Below, in pieces: positions 30,036 through 40,076 of a stretch of DNA of 64,000 bases. This DNA is from Brachybacterium sp. Z12 (GTDB lineage: Bacteria; Actinomycetota; Actinomycetes; Actinomycetales; Dermabacteraceae), in contig NZ_CP060496.1 of the NCBI RefSeq assembly GCF_014400405.1, positions 1,302,001 to 1,366,000 of the forward strand, in the 5' to 3' direction. Within the stretch, counting starts at the first letter, position 1; each line of letters begins with the position of its first letter. The translations under genes and the position numbers were made by a program. The notes beneath the pieces were generated by a model. It saw nothing but the letters and a program-made list of their open reading frames with translations. It was not told the origin of the DNA and searched no databases.

Positions 30036-31089
30036 ACAGTGGCACGCCGCCGCTGCTCCCACCGCCTCCCTCTCGCGCCGAAGGGATGCTGCCGGTCGGG
30101 GGCGGGCACGAGATCTTCTGGGAGGAGAGCGGCACAGCCGACGGCGTACCCACCCTCTACCTGCATGGAGGTCCGGGAGGCCGGCTCACCCCCGGCTACC
30201 GACGGAACTCTCCTGCGGACCGAGCCAGGATCATCGGCCTGTGCCAGCGAGGCGCTGGCCACTCCACCCCGTCGCCCGGAACCCCCGGCCCGGTGGATCT
30301 CACGGGACACACCACCGCGCATCTGGTGGCCGACCTCGAGCGGTTGCGCGAGCACCTCGGGATCGAGGCATGGATCGTGCAGGGCGTCTCCTGGGGCAGC
30401 ACCCTCGCGCTCGCCTGTGCCCAGGCTCATCCTGAGCGGGTGCTCGGGGTGGTGCTGTTCGCCGTCACCTCCACCTCGCGACGCGAGGTCGACTGGATCA
30501 CCGAGGGGGTCGGTGCCCTCTACCCCGAGGCCTGGGACGCGGTCGCCACCCTCGCCGAGAACCACACCGGCTTCGACCGTCGCGATGACGGCACGGAACG
30601 GCTGCGGCTCATCGAGGCGTATCGGCAGATGCTCACCGAATCGGATCCATTCCTGGTCGACGCCGCCGCCCGAGCCTGGATGACCTGGGAGGACGCGCAC
30701 ATCGGGATTGGCGGGGAGGGCCCTCCGCTGCGCATGCCGGGGCCGTGGACGAGCCGATGACCGAGCACGAGCGCGGCTTCGCCCGTCTGGTCGCCCATTA
30801 CTGGGTGCACGACGGTTTCGTCGCCGACTGGGCCGTGCCGTGGGGCGCGGCACCCGGCAGCGGTCTGCTCGGAGGCATGGACCGGCTCGACGGGATCCCA
30901 GGCGTGCTGATCCACGGCCGGCGCGATGTCTCCGGCCCGGCGCTGACCGCCTGGGAGCTGCACCAGGCCTGGCCCGGCAGCGAGCTGATCGTGGTCGAGG
31001 AGGAGGGTCACGGCGGGCCGCTGATGGCCGAGCACTGGTGCGAGGCCGTCACTCGGATGGTCGACGCAGAGCTCTCGCGCCGGCAGTAA
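30032..31089 (+). CDS. Prolyl (proline iminopeptidase-like) aminopeptidase, alpha/beta-hydrolase, one frame break
   Basis: Start is GTG in a four-base overlap with nei. The family S33 pattern is clear: YLHGGPGG (oxyanion hole), nucleophile Ser in GVSWGSTLALA, Asp in VLIHGRRDVSG and His in EEEGHGGPLM. It should release N-terminal proline, though close relatives have other substrates. Corrected length is about 352 residues. The frame breaks near base 30733, where PPLRHAGAVDEPMTE is expected and one base is missing. A glutamine-arginine-glycine (QRG) segment in LCQRGAGHST fits the usual DQRGxGxS site. Confidence 0.85.
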
Positions 31090-31099
31090 TCTGTCCGCC

Positions 31100-31597
31100 A
31101 TGCCCGAACACACTGCCGCCGTGCGGCACGCCGCGCTCGCCGGCATCGACCCGCGCACCCTCTACCTGCTCGCAAAGCTCCGCCAGGACGTCTTCTCCCT
31201 CGAGCAGAAGGCCACCGATCCCGATCTGGACGGCCGCGACCTCGACCCCACCACGACGCTCATGTGGCTTGAGCTGCCGAGCGCGGAGGCCACGGCGATG
31301 GGTCTGCCGGGCACGCCGGTCGCGCATCTGCGCGTGCTGCGGGAGCCCGACGGCACTGCACGGATCGGCCGGGTGGCCGTGCATGCCGCGCACCGCCGCG
31401 GCGGGTACGGACGGCAGCTGATGGCCGGGGCTCTCGAGCTCGCCCACCAGATCGCGCCGGGGGCTGAGGTGCACATCGATGCCCAGGCCTACCTCGAGCA
31501 GTGGTACGCGGCGATGGGCTTCGAGACCGTGGGCGGGCTGTTCATGGAGGCCGGGATCGAGCACGTGGCGATGGTGCTGCGCCCGGGCCGCGGCTGA
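31100..31597 (+). CDS. GNAT acetyltransferase, ElaA-like
   Basis: The 165-residue protein matches the ElaA type: TLYLLAKLRQDVFSLEQKAT followed by DLDGRDLD, then the acetyl-CoA site RIGRVAVHAAHRRGGYGRQL and the C-terminal EQWYAAMGFETVG. It would transfer acetyl from acetyl-CoA to an unknown acceptor. It begins 10 bases after the peptidase gene on the same strand and is probably co-transcribed. Confidence 0.85.
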   Translation: MPEHTAAVRHAALAGIDPRTLYLLAKLRQDVFSLEQKATDPDLDGRDLDPTTTLMWLELPSAEATAMGLPGTPVAHLRVLREPDGTARIGRVAVHAAHRRGGYGRQLMAGALELAHQIAPGAEVHIDAQAYLEQWYAAMGFETVGGLFMEAGIEHVAMVLRPGRG

Positions 31598-31641
31598 GAG
31601 GTCCGACGCAGCCGCCAGCGCCGGCCGGGCCGGCGCCTGGC

Positions 31642-32046
31642 CTACTTCCGGCGAGACTCGATCAGCGTGACGATCTCGGCGCGCTCGAAGTACTTCGCGG
31701 TCTCCAGGGCGCTGGGGGTGCCCAGATTCGGATCGGCCTCCGCCTCCAGGAGCACCTGGGCGACGTCGGTGAAGCCCTTGAAGGCCGCACCGGCCAGCGG
31801 CGACTGCCCGCGGTCGTTGGCCAGGTCCACGTCGGCGCCGCGCGCGACGAGCTCACCGACCAGCTCGGCGTGCCCGTGGTAGGCGGCGAGCATCAGCGGG
31901 CTGTTGCCGGAGCTGTCACGCAGATCCACCGGCGCGCCCTGATCGATCAGGGGCAGCAGGGAGGAGCTGTCGCCGCTGCGAGCGGCGTCGAGCAGGGAAT
32001 GGGCCAGCGCGATCGCGGCCTCGTCGGTGGTGGGATCGTCGTTCAT
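31642..32046 (-). CDS. Small ankyrin-repeat protein
   Basis: The 134-residue protein contains about three ankyrin repeats, visible as SGNSPLMLAAYHGHAELVGE, ARGADVDLANDRGQSPLAGA and a third copy ending EADPNLGTPSALETAKY. It has no signal peptide or membrane helix, so it is likely a cytoplasmic protein-binding module. The gene stands alone, convergent with the GNAT gene and divergent from the tautomerase. The partner is unknown. Confidence 0.85.
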   Translation of the reverse strand: MNDDPTTDEAAIALAHSLLDAARSGDSSSLLPLIDQGAPVDLRDSSGNSPLMLAAYHGHAELVGELVARGADVDLANDRGQSPLAGAAFKGFTDVAQVLLEAEADPNLGTPSALETAKYFERAEIVTLIESRRK

Positions 32047-32118
32047 GGCACGAGACTACTGCTGTCCGGGCCACGGGATTCCTTGTGGAGCGTCGGCACC
32101 GGCGACTACCGTGGCCAG

Positions 32119-32508
32119 ATGGCACAGATCCTCGTCTACGGCACCCGGGAATCGATCCAGCTCCGGCGCCGAGCGCTCTCGGACGCGATCCACGGAGCGG
32201 TCATGCACGCCCTGGCATACCCGGCCGAGAAGCGTTTCCACCGCTTCATCCCGCTGGAGCCGGAGAACTTCCTCCACCCCGCGGACCGCGGCGACGAGTA
32301 CACCATCATCGAGATCTCGATGTTCGAAGGGCGGTCCGAGGAGGCGAAGCGGGCTCTGATCCAGGAGCTGTTCACCCGTCTCGAGGCGGAGGTCGGCATC
32401 GCGCCCCACAGCGTGGAGATCACGCTCTTCGAGACTCCGCGCATCAACTGGGGCATACGAGGACGCAATGCCCAGGACCTCGCCCTCGAGTACACGGTGG
32501 ACATCTAG
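32119..32508 (+). CDS. Tautomerase family protein
   Basis: The 129-residue protein fits the tautomerase/MIF superfamily with an expanded chain: beta-alpha-beta pattern, EKRFHRFIPLEPENFLHP in the middle and IEISMFEGRSEEAKRALIQE, the helix that forms the trimer. The family's catalytic proline after the initiator Met is absent (MAQILVY), so tautomerase activity is uncertain. Similar proteins are annotated as 4-oxalocrotonate-like. It is not in an operon. Confidence 0.8.
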   Translation: MAQILVYGTRESIQLRRRALSDAIHGAVMHALAYPAEKRFHRFIPLEPENFLHPADRGDEYTIIEISMFEGRSEEAKRALIQELFTRLEAEVGIAPHSVEITLFETPRINWGIRGRNAQDLALEYTVDI

Positions 32509-32541
32509 TCCCGGCCACTGAACCCCTCCGGCAGGGCGAGC

Positions 32542-34616
32542 TCACCCCACCAGCTTCTCCGCCAGCCACGGCCACACCGCGAGCCCGAGCGCGATCGCGA
32601 CGCCCAGCAGGTCCGCGCGACGCAGTGGGCTGGGCAGCGCCCAGGTGCGGGTGATCGCGGTCGCGAAGCCGCGCGAGTCCATGGCGAGGGCCTGCTGCTG
32701 GGCGCCGCGCAGCGCGTCGATCAGCAGGGCCAGGGTGGCACCGGCCAGCATCCGCGGGGAGGTGCGGGAGCCCAGGCCGCGCAGCATCCTGGCGTGGGTG
32801 ATGATCTCCCACTGCCGGCCCAGGTGGCCGGTGCGGATGAGCCCTGCCACGGAGGCGGCGACCACGCGGGCGGGCATCCGCAGTCGGCCGCCCAGGGCGT
32901 CGCCGAGCGCGGTGGGGTCCACGCTCCCCAGCGCCAGCACGCCGGGCGCGACGAACACGGTGATGCGCGCGGCCTCCTTGGCTCCCAGCAGCCAGGCCTC
33001 GCCGGAGAGGGAGGGCGCATCACCGAGCAGAGCGGTGGTCCAGGCCAGCCCCGCAGCCGAGAGCAGGATCGGGGTCAGCCGCAGCAGGCCCCCGCGCACG
33101 GACCGCACCGCCAGCGGGGCCAGCAGCGCGATGGGCAACAAGGCGAGCAGACCGCCCTGCCAGGACTGCACCGCGAAGGAGCCGATCGCGGCGAGGATCC
33201 CGATCAGGCTCAGCACCAGCGGGTTCAGGGCGTCAGCGGGGATCGCCCGAGTGCGGGGGACCGGGCCGATGGTGCGGTCGGGACCGTTGGTGCCTGCCCC
33301 GTGCTCCTCGGGGTCCGGTCCGCTCAGGCGGTGCTCGAGGTCGGAGTGCGCGATCAGCGCCGGGTCGTGGGTGGCAGCTACGACAGCGCAGCCCTCCGCT
33401 CGTGCGGCATCCAGCAGCTCAACAACTGCCGTATGGCGTGCGGTGTCCAGGCCCACGGTGGGTTCGTCGAGCACCAGCAGGCGAGGCTTCTGGGCGAGGG
33501 CGGCGATGATCGCCAGGCGCCTCTGCTCCCCGCCGGAGAGGGTGTGGGGATTGGCCTGGGTGAGGTCGCTCAGGCCCGCTCGTTCCAGGAGCTGATCGGC
33601 GAGCTGCTCGTCGCGTGCCCAGGGGGGGCGAGCACCTCCTCGCGCACGCTGCCGGCGACGAACGAGTGCTCGGGGTTCTGGGGCACGAAGGCGATCTGCT
33701 CCGGCGCGGGCCGCTCCACGCTCCCGGCCGACGGGGCGGTCAGGCCGAGCAGCGTGCGCAGCAGCGTGGTCTTGCCGCTGCCGCTGGGGCCGGTGATCAC
33801 GCTCAGCCGGCCGCCGTGCAGCTCGAGATCCAGATCCTCCAGGACCTTCCGGCCGCCCCGCTCCGCATCGATGCCCCGCAGAGCTGCGCGCACTGCGCCG
33901 GAGGGCTCCGCGGGGGCAGTACGGGTGGACGGGGTGGGGGAAGAGGTCATACCGGCTGCGGTCTCGTGCGGCGGGCCGTCGGCGATGATCCGTGCCTGCG
34001 CATCGAGGATGACCAGGCGATCCACGTGGTCCAGCCATGGTGCGAGCCGGTGCTCGGCGACCACCAGGGAGCGGCCTGCCGCGGCGGCCAGGATCGATTC
34101 GCGCACCGCGGCGGCGGTGACTTCATCGAGCATCGAGGTCGGCTCGTCCAGCAGCAGCGCCGAGGGATGCAGCGCGAGGGACCCCGCCAGGGCGAGGCGC
34201 TGCTGCTGCCCACCGGAGGCGTCCAGCGGGGCACGGCCCGATTCCAGGTCCACCAGCGCCGCGTCGAGCGCGGCGGTGGCGCGGGCCTGGATCTCCTCGC
34301 GCGGCAGAGCGGCGTTCTCCGGGCCGAAGGCAGCCTCCCGGCCGACGGTCGCGGCGACCAGGGCGTCCACGGGGTTCTGCAGCAGCAGGCCCCGCTCGCC
34401 GGGGCGGGCGGGGCCCGGGGCGCTGCCCGTCAGCTCCCCGGACTCCTCGTCCAGGAGGCCGGCCAGGGCCCGCAGCACGGTGGACTTCCCGCTGCCGCTG
34501 GCCCCGGCCAGCAGCACACGCTGCCCGGCAGGTATCTCCAGGTCGAGGTCGAGGACGGTGGGCTCGGCCCGCGAGTACGGATGCCAGGTGAGCCCCCGCA
34601 GGGACAGGTCCGTCAC
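32542..34616 (-). CDS. Fused ECF transporter ATPases and transmembrane subunit (YkoD-YkoC fusion), one frame break
   Basis: The product carries two ABC ATPase domains and a membrane domain in one chain of about 691 residues. ATPase 1 has GASGSGKST, signature DASGGQQQRLALA and LLLDEPTSMLD. ATPase 2 has GPSGSGKTT, LSGGEQRRLAI and LVLDEPTVGLD. After a linker rich in Pro and Gly the T component begins (LNPLVLSLIGILAAIGSFAV) and ends with helices near VAIALGLAVWPWLAEKLVG. The second ATPase and the membrane domain share an unbroken frame, so that fusion is real in the data. A C is missing near base 33627 (REEVLAPPWARDEQ). The GTG start overlaps ykoE by four bases; with YkoE it should import a thiamine pyrimidine precursor. 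Confidence 0.88.
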
Positions 34617-35269
34617 GCCCGGGCGTCGTCCCGGGCCGTGAGCTCAGTCCGTGAGCTGTCCGGCCCAGCCGATCCCGCGGAGGTCGCTGCGGCCCGTGCC
34701 TGCTGGGCGCGTTCCCTGCCCGCCGGCATCGCGTCCAGCGCGCCGGTCGCGGCCAGGGCACGGCTGGCCGCCCATCCCAGCACGCCGCACAGCAGCGCCC
34801 CGGAGAGCAGGAAGAAGCCGAGCATGGCGAAGGAGTAGGTCCAGCTCATCTCCTGGTAGTAGGCGAACTTCTCCCATCCCCACTCCAGCAGGGCCGAGAG
34901 CATTCCGCCCAGCATCGCCACCGGCAGCGTGAAGCGGCGGTAGCGGAAGGCCAGGAACGCCAGCTCCACGCCGCCGCCCTGCATCAGGCCGGAGATCGCG
35001 GTGCCCCAGCCCCACTGGCTGCCCAGCAGCATCGACAGCACGGCGGCGATCATCTCGGCCAGCAGCGCAGCGCCGGGCTTGCGCACGATCAATGCCGCCA
35101 GGATGGCCGGCAGGAACCAGATCCCGCCCAGCAGCCCCTCGGCGGGCTTGAATGCGGTGGTGAGCGGTCCGATCAGGGTGTACAGCTGGCCGTACCCCAG
35201 GAATGCGACGCCGAAGGCGGCGCCGATCGTCACAGTGACCAGCAGGTCCACGGTGCGGAAACGAGTCAT
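34613..35269 (-). CDS. ykoE: YkoE, substrate-binding component of an ECF-type HMP/thiamine precursor transporter
   Basis: The 218-residue membrane protein has about six helices and the YkoE pattern, starting MTRFRTVDLLVTVTIGAAFG, then LGGIWFLPAILAALIVRKPG and LGSQWGWGTAISGLMQG. In Bacillus the YkoEDC system is TPP-riboswitch controlled and takes up hydroxymethylpyrimidine-type precursors. Here a TPP riboswitch lies 60 bases upstream, and GGAAGGAG is a strong ribosome site before the ATG. It overlaps the fused ykoD-ykoC gene by four bases. Confidence 0.92.
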   Translation of the reverse strand: MTRFRTVDLLVTVTIGAAFGVAFLGYGQLYTLIGPLTTAFKPAEGLLGGIWFLPAILAALIVRKPGAALLAEMIAAVLSMLLGSQWGWGTAISGLMQGGGVELAFLAFRYRRFTLPVAMLGGMLSALLEWGWEKFAYYQEMSWTYSFAMLGFFLLSGALLCGVLGWAASRALAATGALDAMPAGRERAQQARAAATSAGSAGPDSSRTELTARDDARA

Positions 35270-35330
35270 CACTTCTCCTTCCTCGACGGAAGGGGCGCAC
35301 AGCACCGGCGGTGCTCCGCGGAAAATCCCA

Positions 35331-35414
35331 ACTCCCTACGCCGGTGCGAGCCGGATCAGGTTCGAGGGTCTGCGCTGGTTCGCGCACTCTCAGCACCCTG
35401 CGGTGCTCCCCTGT
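35331..35414 (-). ncRNA. TPP riboswitch upstream of ykoE
   Basis: Read on the minus strand the THI-box landmarks are GGGGAGCACCGCAGGGTGC, GCTGAGAGTG, GACCCTCGAACCTGATCCGG and GCGTAGGGAG. Between the aptamer and ykoE is a possible hairpin, AGCACCGCCGGTGCT, that repeats the aptamer's AGCACCGC arm and may be part of the expression switch. Confidence 0.9.
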
Positions 35415-35473
35415 CAGTGGATGACAAGGATCGAGCTTACCCGTCCCCGCTGTCTCCTGCCGTGCTCTACGTC

Positions 35474-36040
35474 TCAGCGGCGTGCACGGATCGCCTGGTC
35501 GATGGCGTCGGCCGTCGCCCGGGGGTCCACCGGGGAGATGAGGTAGTGGCGCGAGCCGCGCCCGATGATCTCGACCATCGTGCCGGGCCCCGTGGCCAGG
35601 ACACGGTACGGGGCACGCGCCACGTCGAGCGTAAAGATCTTCCGCTTGCCCACCGGGGTCAGCTCCTCGGGGCGGGGCGTGCTCACCGTGCTGCGACGCC
35701 AGCCGTAACCGCCCAGGGTCACCCCGGCGCGCGAGGACGGCAGCGTGCGCAGCTGCACGGTGCGGAAGTCCTCGAGCGGCCACGGCTTGCGGGGCAGGAA
35801 CCCGCCCAGGCTCACCGTCAGGCCGTGCTCGTCGACGATGAAGCGCGTCCACTGACCCATCCAGGTCCACGCGGCGAGGGCCAGGAACAGCACCGCGATC
35901 ACCAGCATCCCGGGCAGACCGGAGCGCTGGCTCATCACGGCGGCGAGCAGCGCACCGCCCAGCACGGTGATCCCGATCCGGGTCCAGCCGATCGAGGACG
36001 GGCGGGTGCGCCCCACGTAGAACGGGGGCTCGGGCCTCAC
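35474..36040 (-). CDS. Membrane-anchored PH-like domain protein
   Basis: The 188-residue protein has two hydrophobic segments near the N-terminus (IGITVLGGALLAAVM and GMLVIAVLFLALAAWTW). A bacterial-PH-like beta domain follows (RFIVDEHGLTVSLGG, PLEDFRTVQL). This resembles the small DUF3093/PH membrane proteins of actinobacteria, but I cannot fix the family. GTG is the start, in a four-base overlap with the upstream pepO stop, so it is probably co-translated with the peptidase. Function is unknown. Confidence 0.75.
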   Translation of the reverse strand: MRPEPPFYVGRTRPSSIGWTRIGITVLGGALLAAVMSQRSGLPGMLVIAVLFLALAAWTWMGQWTRFIVDEHGLTVSLGGFLPRKPWPLEDFRTVQLRTLPSSRAGVTLGGYGWRRSTVSTPRPEELTPVGKRKIFTLDVARAPYRVLATGPGTMVEIIGRGSRHYLISPVDPRATADAIDQAIRARR

Positions 36041-38060
36041 CAGATCGTCACCCGCTCCTCAGGAGCGCGGTACATGGAGTCACCCTCGACCACACCGAAG
36101 GCGGTGTGGAACTCGTCGATGTGGCCCACCACGGTGTTGCAGCGGAACTCCATCGGGGCGTGGGGGTCCACGGCCAGGCGGCGGACGGCCTCCTGATCAC
36201 GGTTCTTCCCGCGCCACACGGTCGCCCAGGACCAGAACACCCGCTGCAGGCCCGTGAAGCCATCGAGCTCGGCCTCGACCTGAGCGGCGTCATGGCTGGC
36301 CAGGTACGCCTTCACAGCGATCGAGAGGCCGCCCAGATCGCCGATGTTCTCGCCGATGGTCAGGGCGCCGTTGACGCGGTGGGAGTCGTCGAGGTCGCGA
36401 GGGGAGAGCTCGGAGTACTGCGCGATGAGCTGGGCGGCGCGGCCATCGAAGGCCTCACGGTCCTCCGGAGTCCACCAGGAGATCAGGTTGCCGTCGCCGT
36501 CGTACTTGGAGCCCTGGTCATCGAAGCCGTGACCGACCTCGTGGCCGATCACCGCACCGATCCCGCCGAAGTTCACGGCGTCATCGGCCTCCGCGTCGAA
36601 GAACGGGGGCTGCAGGATCGCGGCGGGGAACACGATCTCGTTGCGGCCGGGGTTGTAGTACGCGTTGACCGTCTGGGGGTCATGTGCCACTCGGCCTCGT
36701 CGATCGGCCCGCCGACCTTCGCGTACTCGAAGTCGGCATCGAAGCGACGGGAGGCGCGCGCGGTGGCCACCAGATCGCCGGGCACGATCTCGAAGCCCTC
36801 GTAGTCGCGCCACACCTCGGGGTAGCCGATCTTGGGGGTGAACTTCTCGAGCTTGGCGAGAGCCTTCTGGCGGGTGGCCGGGGTCATCCACGGCAGCCCC
36901 TGGATGGAATCACGGTAGGCGTCCATCAGCGCGTCGACCAGCTCGGTCATGCGCTCCTTGTGGGAGGCGGGGAAGTAGCGGGCGACGTACTCCCGCCCGA
37001 CGGCGAAGCCGACCGTCCCCTCGACGAAGGCGACGCCACGCTTCCAGCGCTCACGCAGCTGCTCAGCGCCGGAGAGCACCCGACCGGAGAAGTCGAAGTT
37101 CTCCTCGACGAGCGCGGCGGGACCGTACGGGGCGTAGGAGGAGATCGCATGGACGGCGAGCCAGGTGCGCAGCACGGCGAGGTCCTCGCCGGCCAGCAGC
37201 TCGGCGGCGGCGGAGACGAACTCGGGCTGGCCCACCGAGACCACCTCGAAGGCGCGTGCCGGTGCGCCGGTGCCCTCGACGTAGGCGTCCCAGGGGAAGG
37301 CGGGTGCGAGGTCGCGGCGCTGGGCGGCGTCCATCGGGTTGTAGGACTTCTCGCGGTCGCGCAGCCGGACCACGTCCATGTGGCATCCGGCGAGACGGGT
37401 CTCGAAGTCCATCACCGCGCGGGCGAGGTCCTCGGCGTCTCCAGCGAGGAGGCCCTCGCGGCCGGGCAGCTCGGCGAGGCGGGCGAGGTTGCCCAGGTGG
37501 GCGACGTACGCCTCGCGGATCTCGGCGTAGTGGTCCTCGCGGTAGTAGGACTCATCAGGCAGGCCCAGGCCGCCCTGATGGATCTTGACCTGGTAGTTCG
37601 TGGAGTCCCGGTCGTCGGTCCAGACGTAGGACAGCAGCGCCGAGGCCCCCGAGTCGGGGGCGGCCATGGTGCGCACGATCGAGTCCAGATCGGTCGCGGC
37701 GGTGATGGTGCCCAGCAGCTCCTCGAGAACGCCGAGGCCGGCCTGCTCGATCGCCTCGGTGTCCATGAACATCCGGTAGAGCGCGCCCACCCTGCCATGG
37801 TCCGTGGCGGGGACCTGCTCGGCGCTCGCCGCCTGATCCGCGGCAGCTTCCTCGATGATCTCCCGCACCCGCTCCTCGGAGAGGTCGCGCAGGGCGTGGA
37901 AGGCGCCGTCGCTCGAGCGGTCGGCGGGCATCTCGTGCTCGCGCAGCCAGCGTCCGTTGACGTGCCCGAAGAGATCGTCCTGGAGGCGGACGGAGTCGTC
38001 GACCTGGTCGAGGGCGAGGCCCGAGGGGAGTGCGGCGGAAGTGGGGGCAGTGGTCATCAT
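36037..38060 (-). CDS. pepO: M13 family metallopeptidase (PepO/neprilysin-like), one frame break
   Basis: This is a zinc endopeptidase of about 674 residues, the usual M13 length. The N-terminal domain begins DDLFGHVNGRWL. The C-terminal catalytic domain has VNAYYNPGRNEIVFPAAILQ, zinc motif GHEVGHGFDDQG and the third ligand in GENIGDLGG. There is no signal peptide, so it is likely cytoplasmic as in other actinobacteria. The frame breaks near base 36681, between EAEWHMTP and QTVNAYY; one C is missing from a C run. The stop overlaps the PH-domain gene by four bases. Confidence 0.92.
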
Positions 38061-38136
38061 CGGCTCCTGCGAGGGGGTGGGGTGTCGAGTGGATCGGGCA
38101 GCCGCCTGCGCCGGGCGGCAGCAGGTCAGCGGAGTG

Positions 38137-38931
38137 TCAGAAGGCGATCAGCCCGAGGGAGGCCAGCACCAGCGTGAGCAGGCCCAGGGCGAACGGCGCG
38201 TAGGCCCAGGGGCTGCGGGACCGCTCGGCCGGAGCGCGGCGCTGCAGCACCAGGGTGGACAGGCCGGTGCCGATCGAGAGCACGGCCGTGCCGATCACCA
38301 GCACCGGGGAGAAGATCACCAGGATGGTGGCTCCGACCTGGAACATCACGGTGCCGGCCACGTCGAGCAGGCGCATGATCACGGTGGAGCGGGCCCCGAC
38401 GCGCTGGGACAGCAGGGTCGAGATCGCTTCCTTGGACCAGTCGCCGGGGCGCGCGATCCGCTGTCGGGTGGTGACGGTCTGGGCGGTGGCGAGGAACAGC
38501 CACACCAGCGCGCATCCTGCACCGACCCATACGCCGAGCTCCGAGCTGATGTCCGCCGGCCACAGCAGCACCGCCACCAGCACGGCCGCGACGCGCAGCA
38601 CCTCGTCCACGACGCTGCGCACCGCGAGCAGTCCCGGGTTCACCGCGAGCTGCTTGCGGGTGCGGGCGACGAAGAGGCTGGTCGCCACGAGCGAGATGAG
38701 CTGTGCGCCGCCGAGGGCGAACCCCAGCAGGAGCGGCAGCGGGCTCAGGGGTGCGAACGGCAGGATCGCCACGAGCAGCACCACGCCGAGCAGAGGGATC
38801 AGAAGTGCTTGGATCGACAGGCCCTTGACGAGATCCCGGACCAGGTCCGCGCCGGTGGGCGGATGGTCGTGGCCGGTGTGGTCGTGGGGGTCGTCGCAGT
38901 GCGGCGAGGCTGCCGCGGGAGTGTCGGTCAT
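38137..38931 (-). CDS. Multi-pass membrane protein of unknown function
   Basis: The 264-residue protein has a histidine- and aspartate-rich N-terminus (HCDDPHDHTGHDHPPTG), which could bind metal, followed by about six membrane helices. They come as pairs, for example LLIPLLGVVLLVAILPF and LLLGFALGGAQLISLVATSL. A GTGDWSKEAISTLL-like loop (RPGDWSKEAISTLLSQR) separates two halves. I recognise no family. The start gives MTDTPAAASPHC, 76 bases before the next gene on the same strand (pepO is upstream of neither). Function is unknown. Confidence 0.75.
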   Translation of the reverse strand: MTDTPAAASPHCDDPHDHTGHDHPPTGADLVRDLVKGLSIQALLIPLLGVVLLVAILPFAPLSPLPLLLGFALGGAQLISLVATSLFVARTRKQLAVNPGLLAVRSVVDEVLRVAAVLVAVLLWPADISSELGVWVGAGCALVWLFLATAQTVTTRQRIARPGDWSKEAISTLLSQRVGARSTVIMRLLDVAGTVMFQVGATILVIFSPVLVIGTAVLSIGTGLSTLVLQRRAPAERSRSPWAYAPFALGLLTLVLASLGLIAF

Positions 38932-39012
38932 GGAGCTCCTTCTTGGTCCCCACCAGCGTAGCGGGGGCGGACGGAGGGCGGCTGATCGGCACCGATGTGG
39001 AACCATGGGGGC

Positions 39013-40076
39013 GTGACAACGGATGCGATGGACACCAGCGAGGCGGGCCTGTCGGCTGCACAGCGTCGGCGCGCTCTGGGCGCTGTCGTGGGGGCCGCTG
39101 CCGGTGACGCGCTGGGCGCTCCGTACGAGTTCCAGCCCCCTGTGCTCGACTCCGAGGAGATCGACATGATCGGGGGCGGTGTCCTGGGCTGGCAGCCGGG
39201 GAGTGGACCGATGACACCGCGATGGCGATCGTGGTCCTGGAGGCGTCGCTGGCCTCGGCCGGGGACCATGACCTGCGCATCGAGACTGCTCAGAACCATA
39301 TTGCCCGCGAATGGTACTCGTGGTCGTTGGGCACCCCGGACATCGGCACCCTCACCTCGCAGGTGGTGCGCACCGCCGCGGATCTCGCACGCGAGGACGG
39401 CCATTACGCCCCGCGGGCCAAGGATTTCCGGGCCGCAGCGGCCTCGGCGCACGAGCAGCTGCCGGCCTCCGCCGGCAACGGTTCGCTGATGCGCGTGCAC
39501 GCCTCGGTGCTGCCGTATCTGCTCTCGCCGGAGGCGCACGCGGTCGAGGCGATCGAAGCGGTGTGCCGCTTGACACACGTGCATCCGGACACGATCGAGG
39601 CCAGCATCCTCTGGGGTCTGGCCGTGCGGCACGCGATCCTCACCGGTGAGGTCGACGTGCGAGTGGGCCTGCCCCACCTTGCCGCACAGAGCCGCCAGCA
39701 GTGGATCGACCGGATCACGGAGGCCGAGGAATCGACGCCCGTGATGTTCCGCCGCAACGGCTGGGTGGTGGGTGCCTTCCAGGCCGCCTGGGCCGCGATC
39801 TCCGGCATCACCCCGATCCCGGAGGGGAAGTTCGACCAGCGCGACGCGCTGGTCGCGGCGATCGAGTCCGCGGCTCGCTCCGGTTACGACACCGACACGG
39901 TCGCCTGCATCACCGGTTCCCTGATCGGTGCCGCACTCGGATACAAGGCGGTGCCGCCGGAGTGGCGGCGGATGCTGTTCGGGTGGCCCGGCTATGAGCT
40001 CGGCGAGCTCAAGGGACTGGTCGAGCGCGTGATCGCGCCAATGGTCCACGAGAGCGGCGAGGGGAGCAGCGCGTGA
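39013..40076 (+). CDS. ADP-ribosylglycohydrolase (DraG/ARH family), one frame break
   Basis: The family fold is shown by AVVGAAAGDALGAPYEF at the N-terminus, the metal site EWTDDTAMAIVVLEA, GNGSLMRVHA and the C-terminal SGYDTDTVACITGSLIGAAL, all typical of enzymes that remove ADP-ribose from proteins or from small targets. Corrected length is about 354 residues. The frame breaks near base 39204 (GWQPGEWTDDTAM interrupted, one G short). The GTG start giving VTTDAMDTSE is preferred. It overlaps the next gene by four bases, suggesting that the nuclease/phosphatase-like protein is made with it. Confidence 0.9.
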
